DNA from: Serinus canaria | Taxonomy: Eukaryota; Chordata; Aves; Passeriformes; Fringillidae | Length of the DNA: 64,000 bases | Direction: 5' to 3' | Assembly: GCF_022539315.1 (NCBI RefSeq) | Contig: NC_066316.1 | Span: 62,849,994 to 62,913,993, forward strand | In this document: positions 13,501-42,862 of the stretch, one piece after another | Numbering within the stretch: the stretch's first letter is position 1 | How the letters are laid out: the number at the start of each line of letters is the position of its first letter | Translations under genes and position numbers: made by a program | Notes under the pieces: model-generated | The model's database searches: none | Told to the model about the DNA's origin: nothing | Seen by the model: only the letters and a program-made list of their open reading frames with translations

Positions 13501-16500
13501 ATGGTCACTTTTAGCTCCATGAAAAGGTGCATCACCACCCACAAATGTCTGTGGGCTCATGCTGGGTCCAGGAGCAGCAAATGGAGCATAGGGTGGGCCA
13601 CAGGCATTACTGAATATTGCCAGAGGGTTATCAGGAAAGCATGGTCTCCACTTAAGCTCTGCTCTACTGCAACCATCAACATCAACATGAGCTTAATTGT
13701 GTGGGTCAAGACCTGGGCTGACTTGGCAGAGCTGCGTGTCACCAGCTGGAGTGTGTTCACATGTGTTTTTGCTGGGGTGGTGTCCAGTTTATGCATCATC
13801 ATTTAGAGAGAAGATATTAACTCCTTTTGTCACACAGATCCAAGTTCTTAGTGCAACTGAAGCAGTTTAGAAAGGTTGCCAGGCCATTACCTGTGTCCTA
13901 ATAGCTGAGTTTTGCAGCATGAGGCACAGAAAAAGGGCACAATGCGGGCACTAGAAAATTGCTGTCTGTTGGCTTTATTGCAGTGAGAAAAACAATGAAA
14001 ATTGCTCTTGTTTTGTGAAATAGTTTCCTAACAGTCTCTGGTGTTCATGATTTTGTCATGTCTACTCAGTGACCCCTGAACCTCTGGTGACAGAAATAAC
14101 ATAGCAAGTTAGTTCAGCTTGAAGATTCACACAGTTCCTGATCTGTGGGGTTAGAAGACATTTACTTGTGTGGCTGTCTGCAAAGTGTTTCTTTACAACT
14201 AAGGCCAGTTCAGCCTCTCAGAGCTGCTAATACTGGCTGCTGCAGTAATGTCAGAAATTGTAAGAATTCCTGGGCTGAACATTTTCACTTTTTCTGAGCT
14301 ATCAGTCCTCTGCACACCATAGCAGTCCCAGGTAGAAATGTTGGGAAATTTTCCTGCTAGGAGCAGTCTTGTCAGGAAATTTTCCTACCATGAGCAGTCT
14401 TGTCAGATGCCCAGAATAAACTGTAGTTACTGGGGAAAAGTGCTAGAAGGCAGTAAACTGAGGGAAAAAAATAAGAGAAAGAAAAATAGTTGAATATGAA
14501 GAATAATCTTCAGTTTTCACAGTCTACAAGGGCCAGGTTCACAGCATTCCTCTTGTTCATTTGTTTATATCATAGATATACAGGCTGCAGTGACATCTCT
14601 GAGGTCTTCTCATGCTATTTATAATGTACTTGATACTTCTGTAAATGTTTTACAATAAGTGTCTTGATTTTTTCTCAATTAGTGTGTCTCATTTTTTTCT
14701 TTTTTTTTAAAAAGTAAATAATAAATTGTCTTTCAGTTATAAATGCCCAGCTCTGGGAATTGGCTTAGGAGAACTGCTCCTTTCAGATGACAGTCCCAGC
14801 TAAACACTTGGCATGTTAAGGTACCCAGCTTACCTTGGTCATCTGGAAAAAGTCAGGCTGATCCTCAGACTTCTCTTAACTAGTGAGCACTCTTTAATAA
14901 GCAGTGTGTAAAGGAGCTGGACCTTTTAAAAGGACATAAACAGGACTCTCAGTGGCTGCAACAGCTGGAAGAGCAAACAAGCATCAAGATGCATCAGTGA
15001 CAAATGAAACACGAATCAGTAGACAGACAACAGACAAAAGAAACAGCCTGGGGGAAAATTAAGTGCATGTCATCACAAGGTGATTGGAGAACTGATATTA
15101 CAGGCTTCCAAGCACATCACTAGCTATTAATTTGGCCTTAGTTGTCATTTAAATTTAGTATCTGAGTAATCTGGACTAAAAAGTTCCAGATATAGAAGAC
15201 ACTAAATGCAAGTAATTTGGACTAAAATAAATCAGACAATAGAGTGGACTTGAATCTGAGTTTCCACTTCAGATGTAAGGATCATTATGTTAAGAATGAT
15301 GTCAGCAGTAATAAGCTTGCTTTTTGTCTTCCTGGGAGGTACTGATTTCATGGCTGGTTGAGAGAAGTCTCCAGGGAGAGAACACGTGGATATTGAGATA
15401 CTGAAAAGCAGAAAAAATAAATTGCCAAGAGGGATGAAAGGACCTTTTGTCTTAGGAAAAAAAAAAAAAAAAAGAAGAAAAAAAAGGACAAGAGATGTTT
15501 CATGAAGGAACCTCTCAGAATGAATCAGCTCCTTGGAGTGCATCAAGTTAGCTTTACAAAACAGGCTGTTTCTATGTATTCACCATTCAGGAACCTTCAG
15601 TGATTCAGTGAATCAATTTCTTTCAGGAAGTTTCTCAGAAGTGCCTCACCAACATTACTGGAGAATTAATCTTTATAATTCAGTTGTCAAGCAGTGTGAC
15701 TGATCACCTGTAGTCTAATTCTTGCTCCCTCATTAAATGATCTGTGTTTCAAAAAGACATTTTCTTCTAAAAAAAATCATCACCTAGTCACAAAATTAAT
15801 CTTGAATTTAAGCGGCCTTGAAGATCAAAGTTCTTAACTTTGTGTTTATTAGTCTGAGGAAGTGAACATGTCTAGGGCATAGACAATGGATTTGAAGATG
15901 CAGGCTGACCCTCTCAAATAACCTTGTATAAGATTATTCAGGCTTTTGTAAGATAGGAGTATTCATAAATCAGAAAATATTTAAAATATTTAAGAGAATG
16001 ATGGATTTGGAGGTCCAAAATATCATACCAGCTAATGAGACTGTAGGGAAAGATATTAAGGATGAAAATACCTGAGATTTGATCAGTTCTGAGGTAGGCA
16101 GTTTAAGCAAGAATCTATCCAACAGAAAAACCATCAGCGAAAGGTTGGGGAGAGAAAAGAAGTTTTAGAAGGCAGAACAGAGATATGTCTCCCTTGGTGG
16201 TAATTAAAATGTGAACTGTCCAACCAAAACTACTGAAACGGTTGCAAGAGAAATCATATTCATTGTCCTTGTGCAGAGCCACTGAAGGAGCCTATCTCCA
16301 GTTTATTCCTCCATTACTGGGCTGCCAGAGCAGCACCTCCATTCTCAGGCTCTCCAGGATGGTGGGAACAGCTGCAGTGATTCACACAAAAGTTTGATGA
16401 CTGCAGAAATCGTGCATGCGGTCTTTCCGTAACTCAAACTGACAATGAAGTTCCTTCCTGCCACAATAATTTAGCAACAGTAAAAGGCTTGGTTACTGTA

Positions 16501-18186
16501 GAATGCTAAATTTTCAAATCATCATTGTGCAGGGCACACACAGCCAGAAGGTTTTTTCCACTCTCACAATTCCTGAAAGACACGTTTCCTCTAATTGTCC
16601 ACTGGAAAGTATTATTTCCTTTTCAGATTTGTAGACATATCATGGGACAGTTTACAATGTGCAGAGATGGCTGGTCTTCTGCATTAAGTAACCATATTAT
16701 TTGAGGGGCTGTCTCTGAAAAGTTCATTTGTTATATTGTCTAGAGTTTATGCAGTGTTTACGCACTTGAATGTGCTTTTAAATTTAATAGAGCTGCTACT
16801 ATAATTAAGTCTTCACATAGAGGACAGACAATGTGGTTCTTGCTTCATGGGAAGTTCTAAATATAGACTTGTATATTTTTTCTAGTTTGGTTTCATGCAA
16901 GAGAACCGAGAATTTCCTTTGCTACACTACAGATGTGAAATATGCAGCAAAAAGATATTTCCCAACCAGAAAAACAGACACTTTTTTTCAGTTTGTGTGT
17001 GTGCATGGGGTGTTTTGAATTTTTTTAGTTTAGTTAATTTAGAACAATACAACTTGATCATGAGAGAATAATGTCTGGAATCAGAATGTGAAAATAACAA
17101 AAAAAGGAAAAAATGCTTTTCATTGAAACACTGAAACGGAGTGAAAAAAAAAACATTTTCCAAACTTTAGTTTTAATTAGCACCTATATAAGTACAGCCT
17201 CACATCCAAAGCAAAAATATGACAACATCTTATTCCAAAAAACCTTAATGGCAAGATAAAACTTATAACTTCCATAGTGGTTTTCTTAATTTTAAGGATC
17301 TTCTAAGGATGCTTAAATGTGCAGGAACCTCTCAATTATTTTGCTCTTAAGCATTAACTGGATAACCAGGCAATGTGACAGATATTAGGAGCAAAAAGTA
17401 AAAAGTATGGTACCAGACATAAACAGTTTGAAGGTGAAACTACCTTAGACTTGGTTGTTCCAATGCACATTTTTATTGTAGGCAGTTCTCCTTCAAATTC
17501 ATTATATTCTTATTTAATCTAGGTTTTCTTTCTCTCCTAGATCACACAGTGCAATTTGAGGAGGCATTGCTGCCTTAAGACTCCCTTCCACAAAATCCCC
17601 ATGAGATGGTCACAGATGTGCCACAGATGTGGTAGGAGTACAACGGATCTATAGTTTGCTCCCTCTTTTTCACTCCCTGGAGCATGAAAGTTTCTGGGCC
17701 TGATCTTTTCCCTCTCCTGCAGTCTCCTTTAAAAGCCCCACATTTTCTGCTAATGGCACATCTAGTCTTGACATAAGAACAACAGAGTGATTCACAAAAT
17801 GGTGCCAGCCTTCCCATCTCTTTTGCACTTTCTATCTGTTGTGCTTTCTTTAGGAAATGTGCATAAAAACTTGTATAAACATGAGTTCCAGCATTTATAC
17901 TGTTGCATATGAAAATACCTGCTAATACATGGAAGGCTAGGAATGTTACCTGGGGTTCAGGACAGCATCTGTCACTAGCAAAGCTGACAAGGATAAAAAA
18001 ACATAACATGCAAATTCAATTTATAGGCATGGAATAATGGAAAATATTCATTATGGGTTTAACATATTCCTTTTGCACTAATGTCTATGTTTAATATGCA
18101 AAAATATATGCTGCATATTTATAGGCCCAAACTACATCACACATATTTGGACACCAGACTGTGCCTGCTCAGATGTGCAAGTCCAG
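10571..18186. other. Non-coding sequence, no gene recognised
   Basis: AT-rich sequence with poly-A/T tracts (near 14700 and 15458) and a 31-bp tandem duplication at 14344-14405. Segments near 11850-11950 and 12850-13060 are rich in TAAT/AATTA words and look like candidate conserved non-coding elements, which sequence alone cannot confirm. Confidence 0.55.
14344..14405. repeat. Imperfect 31-bp tandem duplication
   Basis: Units 14344-14374 and 14375-14405 share GGAAATTTTCCT and GAGCAGTCTTGTCA and differ only in a short central stretch. Confidence 0.93.
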
Positions 18187-18340
18187 ATTAATCCCATCCC
18201 CATCCCTGGAAGTGTTCAAGACTAGGCTAGATGGAGCTCTGAGCAGTCTGGTCTACTGAAAGGTATCCCTGTCCATGGCAGGGAGGTTGGAACTAGAGGA
18301 TATTTAAGGTCTCTTCCAGCTCAAAGCATTCCATGACTCA
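18187..18340 (+). mobile_element. CR1 LINE 3' terminal fragment
   Basis: Contains ccctggaagtgttcaagact, gctctgagcagtctggtcta, ccctgtccatggcagggagg and tttaaggtctcttccagctc, all in CR1 3'-end order on the + strand. Confidence 0.88.
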
Positions 18341-20599
18341 CTCCAGCTGATCGTGCCCTTGTAGGCAGCTCTCCACTTTCGTTCTCTGTGTTAGGATATA
18401 CAGGCAGGAAAGAGATTGTCTGCCTCCTGAAACATGTCTCCAGTCCTGAAACTTGGGGCCCCATCACCAATAGCCCAAAGCCCTCTGCCACAAGTCTGCA
18501 TCTTTAAATCAATAAGAAAAATATTGGTGAGTTATCCACCATCTGCTTGGTGACCACGTAGTGGGGAGAGCTTGGGGAACCAGATGTTTATCTCAGGCAC
18601 ATCATTTAAGAAAGCATTGGGAAAGCTTTAGAGTTGCCTTTTACTTGGTATATTGCAAGAGATAGATGAGGGCATCCCTGGGATGGTAATTTACCCAAGA
18701 TGATGGACACTGGATAGCGACCTCTAATCCAGCACCACCCAGACCAGTACACTTAGACCTTCCTCTTTCACCATCCTCACTGTCCTAAAACTGCACCTGA
18801 CCTCCTTTAGACCTGTTATATCATCTGCCTCACTTGACATGCTGCTGTCACAGATTTTACCACTCCAGAAAGAAGACAAATTCCATTTTATTCTTTTTCT
18901 TGGAGCATTGAAATTGAAGTCTGCCTCTGTTGTTGAGTAGCTTGGAGCTGGCTCTTCTTCCCTCAATTTCAAGTGGGTAGGCAAGAACATTTTTATCTTC
19001 AAGCTCTGGTTCACTGCTCAGAGCTGGCAGAAAATCTCACTGCCTTTTTTACTAGACCTTGCATGCCCACCTGAAATAGGTTTGCTGCAAGGAGATAGGC
19101 AATTTCTGTCTTGGCTAAAGTCCTAGAGTCAAAATTAGGAGTTAATCTAGTTCAGCATTTGGAAGGTTCATGTCAGGATAGGTGTGAAAACAGTATGGCT
19201 GCTTGTGGCAAGACAGAGAGTGCAAAGAGGAACTGGCAGAAAGTCTCTATTAAAAAAAGAAAATTACTGAGAGCCCTGTGTTTCTTATAACAAACTTCCA
19301 CATGCTATGTACTGAACCAGATGTGTGCAACAAAACCTTGCTGTGCTTGGGTAATCTCACAGGCACAGAGAGGAAATCAGTGCTGAGCATATTCCAAAGC
19401 AGTCTCAGAAATACCAATGCTTCTGAATTCTTCCTCTAGCCAATGGCTTTTCCATCATTGCTACAAAGTGACTGCTTCAATACCACTACTCCAGTGCAGA
19501 ACACCATGAATTATGAAATTCAGATTTAGCAGTGAATAAACACTGTTCCAGAAACCAACCTGTCTTGCCAAAGAAGAAAAATGGCAGAAGTATGTTTTTG
19601 TTGACCAGTGTGCATTTTTTTTTTCACAGTACTAAATCAGTTTAACTTTGGTTTTTGCAAAATAAGTAAGTTGTCCATCATCACAAATATGCAACTGTTG
19701 AAAGATAATTTTGATTTTGGTTCTAAACATTCTCTCAAGGTTTTTTTGTTTGTTTTTTTTTTTAATAGGGACTCCAAATCGGGCATGATTGGCCAGAGTG
19801 GTCTGCTAGCAGGAGGTCCAGAGAACCAGACAGTTCAGCTGAAGTTAACAGGACTGCAGAGGAATTGTTAACATATTAATTTAGGCAGTCATTGCTGAAG
19901 GCATTGGTTCTTCTTCTTCCTGTTTTAAAACTGGCTCTGTATGAAGTCAAAGTATTCTGAAAATAAACTCTGATTTACTTCCTTGAATGTTCCTTGATCA
20001 GTATATCCATGGTGTGTTTTACTATTAGGCTATATTTGCACACAGGCAATTTGTTCCACTCCAAAAAATAGCAGCAAACTCTTAAAGCTTGCCAAGAGAT
20101 CATAGCGACAGCCTAACAGATTGAGAGAGCAATTTGCCCATTTAGTACACAGACATAAATCTTTACACCTAACAGCTTTGTTTAAGGGCCAGCACTACTT
20201 GTCCTACACCTGAAGCTGCCACCAACACATGTATGGTTGTGCTGGGAAAGAAGCAGCAGTAAGGGAGACCACTTGGATTTACAAATGTTGACTTGAAGTG
20301 TTGCTCTCTCTTAAGTGAGTTTACACAGATGCAGAGCTCATGCTGTCATCCAGACTTTTTATATTCAGTCCTCCAGTGCTTGTGGCTATGTGAGCCATAC
20401 ATGTACAAATTCCAGCTTCCCCTTCCCCAAACAAATGCAGCTCTTTGGTTGAAGGATTATGGTCAACTTGTGCCCCTGATTGGTCTCTCAGGATTCTGCA
20501 GAGGAGGGATCTTGGTACAATTTAGCAAACTGCAGGTACCATGTTCCTTTCTCCAAAATCTTCTAAAAACAAGAGCAGTGGCAGATTTCAGCACTGCCC
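18341..20599. other. Non-coding sequence, no gene recognised
   Basis: Unique AT-rich sequence between two CR1 fragments. Frames at 18724-19014 (-) and 19608-19871 (+) have no recognisable family features. Confidence 0.55.
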
Positions 20600-21045
20600 C
20601 CCCACAATATGCTCAGAGGGCTGGAGTGCCTCTCCTATAAAGACAGGCTGAGAGAGCTGGGCTTGTTCAGCCCAGAGAAGAGAAGGCATCAGGGAGACCT
20701 AATCAGGTCTTTCAGCATCCAAAGGAAGCTTATAAAAAGAAGGAAGAGGGACTTTTTATACGGGCAGATACTGTCAGGACAAAGGGCAATGGTTTTAAAT
20801 GGAAAGGCAGCAGTTTTAGGTTAGATGTTAGGAAGAAATTCTTTACTCAGAAGGTGGTGAAGCACCTAAACAGGTTGCCCAGAGAAGCTGTGGATGCCCA
20901 TTCCCTGGAAGTGTTCAAGGCCAGGATGGATGGGGCTTTGAGCAATCTGGTCTAGTGGAAGCTGTCCCTGCCCATGATAGGGGGCTTAGAACTAGATGAT
21001 CTTTAAGGTCCCTTCCAACCCCAACCTTTCTATGATTTTATGTGA
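20600..21045 (+). mobile_element. CR1 LINE 3' fragment, relatively well preserved
   Basis: It runs from agggctggagtgcctctcct through gagagctgggcttgttcagc, gttaggaagaaattctttac and aggttgcccagagaagctgt to ggtcccttccaaccccaacc and a short tail. This is the classic CR1 3' end. Confidence 0.93.
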
Positions 21046-22239
21046 AAATTATTGCTCTCTTCTTAACTAAAATTATTAAGTTAAAAAAGGAAGAGTCCTT
21101 TTATCATTAAAAAAACCCCTACATAGTTGCTACAACTCAGTGCACAGTAAGACACTTAGCTAAGAGGTCAGCACTAGGTCAGGGTAAGTATCCTCATGCC
21201 CAGCCTTATGTCTCTGAACAAGACCAATAGCAAATGCTTCAGGAAAGAGTGTAGCTGAAGGACAAGCAGGTGGTGACAGCTTTGCCATTCCAGTTCGAGC
21301 AATTACCTTTTTAAGGATTTTCTGAATAGAGATTGGAGCTGGACAATTATGCTTAATAGCCCTTGATGGTTCTTGCTAGTAGCTATTAATCGAAAAGGGA
21401 GCCTCTTTTGTCATTTTGTGACTGATTAGTTGCTTTGAAAGCCTTTAGTGAGGTCCTTGTGTAAAGCTTTTTTAGAAATCTAGGAAACTGCAGAAGCCAA
21501 ATCATCCTTATTCATACATTCACTAACTTTTTGAAATAATGCTATTAGGTTTCTGCAGCATGTGTTCCCAGGGGGCTAAACTGTGCAGGTGCCTCCAGAG
21601 CCTTTGTGGCACTACATTTGTTGCTCCCTGTTTTCTGGGACAACTCCCACAGCCAGTTAAATAACAGCTAGTGGTTCAACATGTTCACATTTTAATTTGT
21701 TCAAAATAGCTGGTAAGCTGCATCTGATCCCACCAATGTTATTAATGTCTTCAAAATCAGCCACAGTGCCCAAAGTATCAGTCCTAATAGCAGAATGATC
21801 CCTAAGTTCCTGCTTTCTTGTTCCAGCTAAATGCTTTTATGGAGCAAATACTAAAATCCTACATCTTTAGTTCCTCATTATTACCTGTTAAGAAGATCAG
21901 AACCTCTGTATTGCCATTCCTGACTGGCAAAATTTCTTCTTAGCCGAAACACAAAATTGAGTGTAATAAGTCTTCACTGCCTTTAAGAATGAAAGGTCAT
22001 TGATAAAACACACCACTAACAGCTGGTGTGAATCAGTAGCTTCAATAATATCCCTGGAAATATACAAAAATAAATAAAAATATTATCTTCTCTTTAAATA
22101 CATAAATGTTCCCCCAGTGTTCTGGTGGCTGACTGGCTGGTTAGACGGATGGATGTATTTTAAGGATTATTTAAAAAAAACCTTATTTCAGTAATCAACT
22201 GGCTTCAGATCTTGGCCACGTGGGCACACACTGGCTCAT
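21046..22239. other. Non-coding sequence, nothing recognised
   Basis: AT-rich spacer between CR1 copies of opposite orientation; no exon or regulatory motif was recognised. Confidence 0.5.
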
Positions 22240-22640
22240 GCCCAGCTGACTGTCAACCAAAAATCCCAGGCCTTTTTCTACCAGGCAGTTTTCCAGTCAC
22301 TATTCCCCCAAACTGTAGTGCTGTGTGGGGTTGTGACCCAGGCGTGGGACCCAACACTTTGTCTTGTTGAGCCTCATCCCACTGGACGTGGCCCATCCAT
22401 CCAGCCTGTCCAGACCCCTCTGCAGAGCCCTCCTGCCCTCCACCAGAACAAGATTCCCACCCAGCTGTGTCACCTGCAAACTGAGTGAGGGACTGCTCAA
22501 TGCCCTCATCCCTATCATTGATGAAGATATGAACCAGGACTGGCCCCAGCCCTGAGCTGGAGGACACCACTCGTGACCAGCCTCCCTCCAAGCTCATGCT
22601 GAACACTGTCTGCAGCACAGCCACTGTGAGGAGATCTCTC
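22240..22640 (-). mobile_element. CR1 LINE reverse-transcriptase fragment (decayed)
   Basis: Translation of the - strand gives LGPVLVHIFINDRDEGIEQS, then FAGDT (the family has FADDT), and in another frame LDRLDGWATSSGMRLNKTKC. These are the CR1 ORF2 reverse-transcriptase core. The frame switches between the pieces and one catalytic Asp is replaced by Gly, so it is dead. Confidence 0.88.
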
Positions 22641-25600
22641 TGGAGACTGGAACCTGCCTAATGCCCTGCCAGCCAGGCATCCTCAGGTACTCTCGGGCAT
22701 CTCACCTGCCTGAACCTCCCAATACACAAGACAGGGTGATTCTGAAGAATACAGATAGATTCTAAATTCTTGCTGGCTGATGAAAAATAAGGTAATAAAT
22801 CATTCCTTGATGAATTCCACTTGTTTCTTTAGACTTATGCCCAGGATAAGTGATACAAACACAAAGCTTCTCATGGCTGGACCAGTAGGGAAGATGGAAT
22901 TAGACTGAAAGTTGTCAGTATTGGGTTTCAAAGGCATCCATCACACCCTGCTACAATGCTAGCAGCAGTCTCCAAAATGCCAATTATTTAGAAACACTGA
23001 ACCATACTATTCTATACAAATTGAAGGGGGCTGCTTTTATTACAAATATTTCTGTCTTTTCCAATTAAGAATGTAGCATTATGTAGTGATGTGAGACTGT
23101 CTTGTTAATTTACCCTTGAAGAGCATTTACTCCAGGCACACAATAACAGTAACAGAGTAGAAATTAGTTTTCCTCTCTCACTTGTAATGATTGTGATGGG
23201 GCTTAACAGGAACGTTAATAACAATCTTGACCCAAGCTGCATCTAATCTTCTGCCGCTATAAATGGAGTGACAGCAATTTGCACAATCTGATGATATTTT
23301 GTTCTTTGCTTCATGGCAATAGCTGTATAAAACAATTTCAGATTATCCACTCTTTTCTAAAGAAGGATTAAATCCATACATATTAAAAAAAAAAGAATGT
23401 TGTTAATAAATTTCTAGTCAGTAATGTATTTTCAGCATGATAAAACATCATTTTAGAAGCATACCTGATAATGCTTCACCATTTAAATCCATTGCATTGT
23501 TTGATTTTGATCTACACAAACAGGTATTGCTAGAAGAAAAAAATGACAAAACCCACAAAGTTTTAAGAGGGAGATAAAGAGGAACATTTATTCTATACTC
23601 CTATCTATTTGAATCTATTAGATTTATATCTAGGTCAGTCCTTGAATAATATGGCCTCTGAATTTCATTAAATTTCTGATAGTTCTATTAAAAATCCTTG
23701 CACAGTCCATCAGAAATAAGAATTTTATTCTTTCGTGTTCCACTTCTCTCTCACAATAGAGATCAAAACCTGGGTATTACAATCTGTTGTCACAGACATT
23801 TCAATATTACTTTTCTTTTAGAGGATCAAAGGGGAAAAAGAGGTGGGTTTTGTAGATTTCCCTTAAAAATGACATGCATTAAGTGAAACGTAGAATTGTA
23901 CTGCGTACACAGATTCATTCCAGAAAATACACCCCTTTAGAGTATTTTTCTTTTAACATTGTTGAGATAAAAACCACATCTTCACATTGCTGATTTCCAT
24001 TTGAACGCTGCCAGGAGATATTTCAATTCTTTAAGTTGCACTGCCCTCTAGGGGAAAGGATCTTTAGCTGTCGCTCCATGTCGTGCCGCGAGAACAAAAG
24101 CCACCCTGCTGGCTTTTCTCCTTCAGTTTTGAAGGCTGAACACTTTGCTTCCTCCAAATGTTACGCTAATGCTTGGTATGAGCTCGGCATGAATAGCACA
24201 AATATGAGCTAGGTTGGGTATTAGGAATGTTTTATTTGCATTTTTATTCTCTCACACGTTCTATTTGTTTGTGTGATGCCATGCCTGAAGCATAAACCTG
24301 TTTAACTAGTGAATCTTGTTGCCCTGTCGAGCTCACCCTTCCTCTCAATGGTCTGGGGACACGGATTCAGGGGACAAAATGGTGACCAGGGCTTTTCTGC
24401 AGGAGGTTAAACCTTGTGTAGCTGTGTTTGGGATCCTCCACAAGGCAGCTCTGGGCTCTCTACAGATCTGGTGTTCACTGAAGGAGCTGATCACAGATGC
24501 TCGTGCAGACAATGAAACTAGTTTGGAAGAATTATCATTTTCCAATAAACAGCTGACAAAAAGGCAGGTTTTAGTGAGAAGCTCTCTAATACAAACAAGA
24601 AAAAAAAAGTTATTTTCTGTTATTTTCTAAAAAGAAATAACCAGAGAGCTAGTCAAATAATGGACAACTATGATTATCATATTCATACAAACTCAAAAGG
24701 GTCACAGGGAAGCGAGATACCACACTGGGGAAGCCATCTGGGATATATATTTGGATATGATGAATTCCATCCCCCTTCAAATGAAGTAAAACTGGTATTT
24801 CACAATATAATTTAATGCTGTCAGGCAACTGTATGGCTTGAAAATGGAATACAATTCCAGAAGAGAAATTCCTATAGCAGATCTTTTCTCTTTTACAGTT
24901 TCTTAGAAAAGATGTGTAGTGAAGGAGGAGCAGGATGTGGTCCAGTGAAGTGTGCATAATGCTTCAGTATCTTTCCACAGTAGATACTCCAAATAAGATA
25001 GCAGAAATAATGACTGAATCAGAGAACAATGATGGGATTTAGTATTTGGGGAAAAAAAAAATCAGGTTGGTATGGAGAGAAATAGACTGCCATGGCTATC
25101 AGAAATTCTTGTAAGGAAAAAGAGCACACTGTGAAAATTGTGGGAATACTGAAGTGGAAAAAAATCAGTAGCTAATGAAAGCCCATCTTTGAAGAAGATT
25201 AAAGGTTCCACAAAGGAGAGGGAATGGAGATTGTGCATTCATCACATGAAGCAAGCTGCAATGTTAGCTGTGAGCTGATGCTGCGCCTCCAGCACCTTGT
25301 GGCTACTGCGGTGGTGTTATGTGGGAGATGAACACAGCACACTTCACTGCTCAGGTCAGGGCACAAGCAAAAGTGAACATGAAGAATTACTCTTGTGGAT
25401 CTATTGGCCAAAATAAAGGTACTCCAAAATTTTTCAATGTCCACTAATTCTGTGTACTTACCTTCCAAACAAATAGCTATAACAATTTTATTAATTATTC
25501 ACTTTTTCTCACTAGACAATTGCAACCTTAAACCTTCAGCCTGCAAAAATTCCTTCTTAGCCTTTCCATGTTTGATTTTGAAAAGAGGATTGCCTTTAAA

Positions 25601-26489
25601 TCAATTACAAAGGACATATTTAGCAACATCCACAGAAAAATTAAATCTGAGCCCAACATGTAGTAGTGTAACGACTGTATGTTAGTAAGAAGGGAAAATT
25701 GTAAGAGACAGAAATGTTCTTAACTTGTAAAACAATGTATACTTCTAAGTATTTTTTTTTTTAATCCAATTTCTTTATGTATCCTTCTTAAGTATCTAGT
25801 TTTGGATCTTAAAACTTTTTACAAATGAAAGGGTTGTGTTTTTCAGCTGAGACGGTATCCTTGGTATTATAAAACCCCAATTATTAAATATTTTTAATAA
25901 ATAAAAGTATATATTATAATGTTTGTACTATTAAATGTATAACCTACATTCTCTGGTCCTCAATTGATGTTTTTTTAAAGATTTTTAGGCCCTACTTTTT
26001 CTTTTGGGACTATTTTCTTTTTTTGTGCAACTTTTTCCTTTTTTGGGGCTGCGTTCATCTACTATGATTAGTAATTTCCATACAGTCTACATTACCCCAG
26101 CTAACATCTGTGCACACAGAGGGTGAGGATCTGCACCTGGCCAGGGGTCTCAGTGACCTGTAAGTATGACTTTTAGTATTATAATGGACATAGTTCAGCT
26201 ATAGGGCACATGGACATCAAATATTTTTCCAAGTTAATAAAGTATCCATAGACGTGCATCAACACCTTGATTTACTACATCCTTAAAGTTTGTTAGCTCC
26301 CAGGTGTCCTTGACTATCTGTTCTACTGACACACAACATTTTGCTTTACTACATCCAGTTTGCTGCACCTTGATTTGCTACGTCCACAGCTGACAACTAA
26401 CAAGCTTTAGCTCCTGGATGCCCTGGACTGACAGACGCTGGGTGCTGCTGTTCCCCTGGTTAGATCTCCTTTCCTGATTACTGACAGAA
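22641..26489. other. Non-coding sequence, candidate regulatory elements only
   Basis: No coding exon was recognised. It contains the CTCF-like motif near 24040, a short hairpin AAAAGCCA/TGGCTTTT near 24098-24119, and TAAT- and ATTTGCAT-rich stretches (about 23050-23350 and 24150-24260) that look like possible conserved non-coding elements. Confidence 0.5.
24036..24056 (-). promoter_or_regulatory. CTCF-like motif
   Basis: On the - strand the sequence reads CCCCTAGAGGGCAGTG, very close to the CTCF core consensus (CCRCYAGRKGGCRS) as recalled. It lies 3 kb upstream of the SERINC1 promoter. Occupancy is inference. Confidence 0.45.
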
Positions 26490-26796
26490 GAGGACACAGT
26501 CTCAAGCTACCTCAGGGAAGGTATAGGTTGGGTATTAGGAAAAAAAATTTCACAAAAAGAATAATAAAGTACGGGAATGCTCTTCCCAGGGAGGTGGTAG
26601 GATACCATCTCTGGATGTGTTTAAAGAAAGACTGGACGTGGCATTTGGGGCTATAGTCTAGTTGAGGTGTTAGGGCATAGGTTGGACTTGATGATCTTAA
26701 AGGTGATGATGATGATCTTAGACTTGATTATCTTAGAGGTGATCTTAGAGGTGATGATCTCTTCCAACCTCATTATTCTGTGATTCTGTGATTATT
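26490..26796 (+). mobile_element. CR1 LINE 3' end abutting the SERINC1 promoter
   Basis: Contains tcttcccagggaggtggtag, ggttggacttgatgatctta, tgatctcttccaacctcatt and the tail attctgtgattctgtgatta. Within the end, the segment around ttagaggtgatgatctt is repeated several times (26680-26765), an expansion not typical of CR1. Confidence 0.9.
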
Positions 26797-26999
26797 GGGC
26801 CTGAAGGCGTACACAGCCCTGAGCCCCAAGACCATTGCGGCTCCACAGAATCCGGGCGCATTCCCGTGCCCGGCCGGCAGTGACGTGCCCGCTCCGTCAG
26901 GCTGCCGGAAACGCCGCTGGGAGCAGTAAACAACGGCGTCGGGAGCCGCGGCCGCCGCTTCCATCTTGGAGGAGCCCGAGCCCGAGCCCACCGGGGACC

Positions 27000-42862
<15,863 letters not shown>

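Noticed and set aside
1..26000. PKIB coding exons expected from synteny
   Set aside because: A - strand exon encoding a PKI-type inhibitor motif was looked for and not recognised. The gene body probably lies beyond the left edge.
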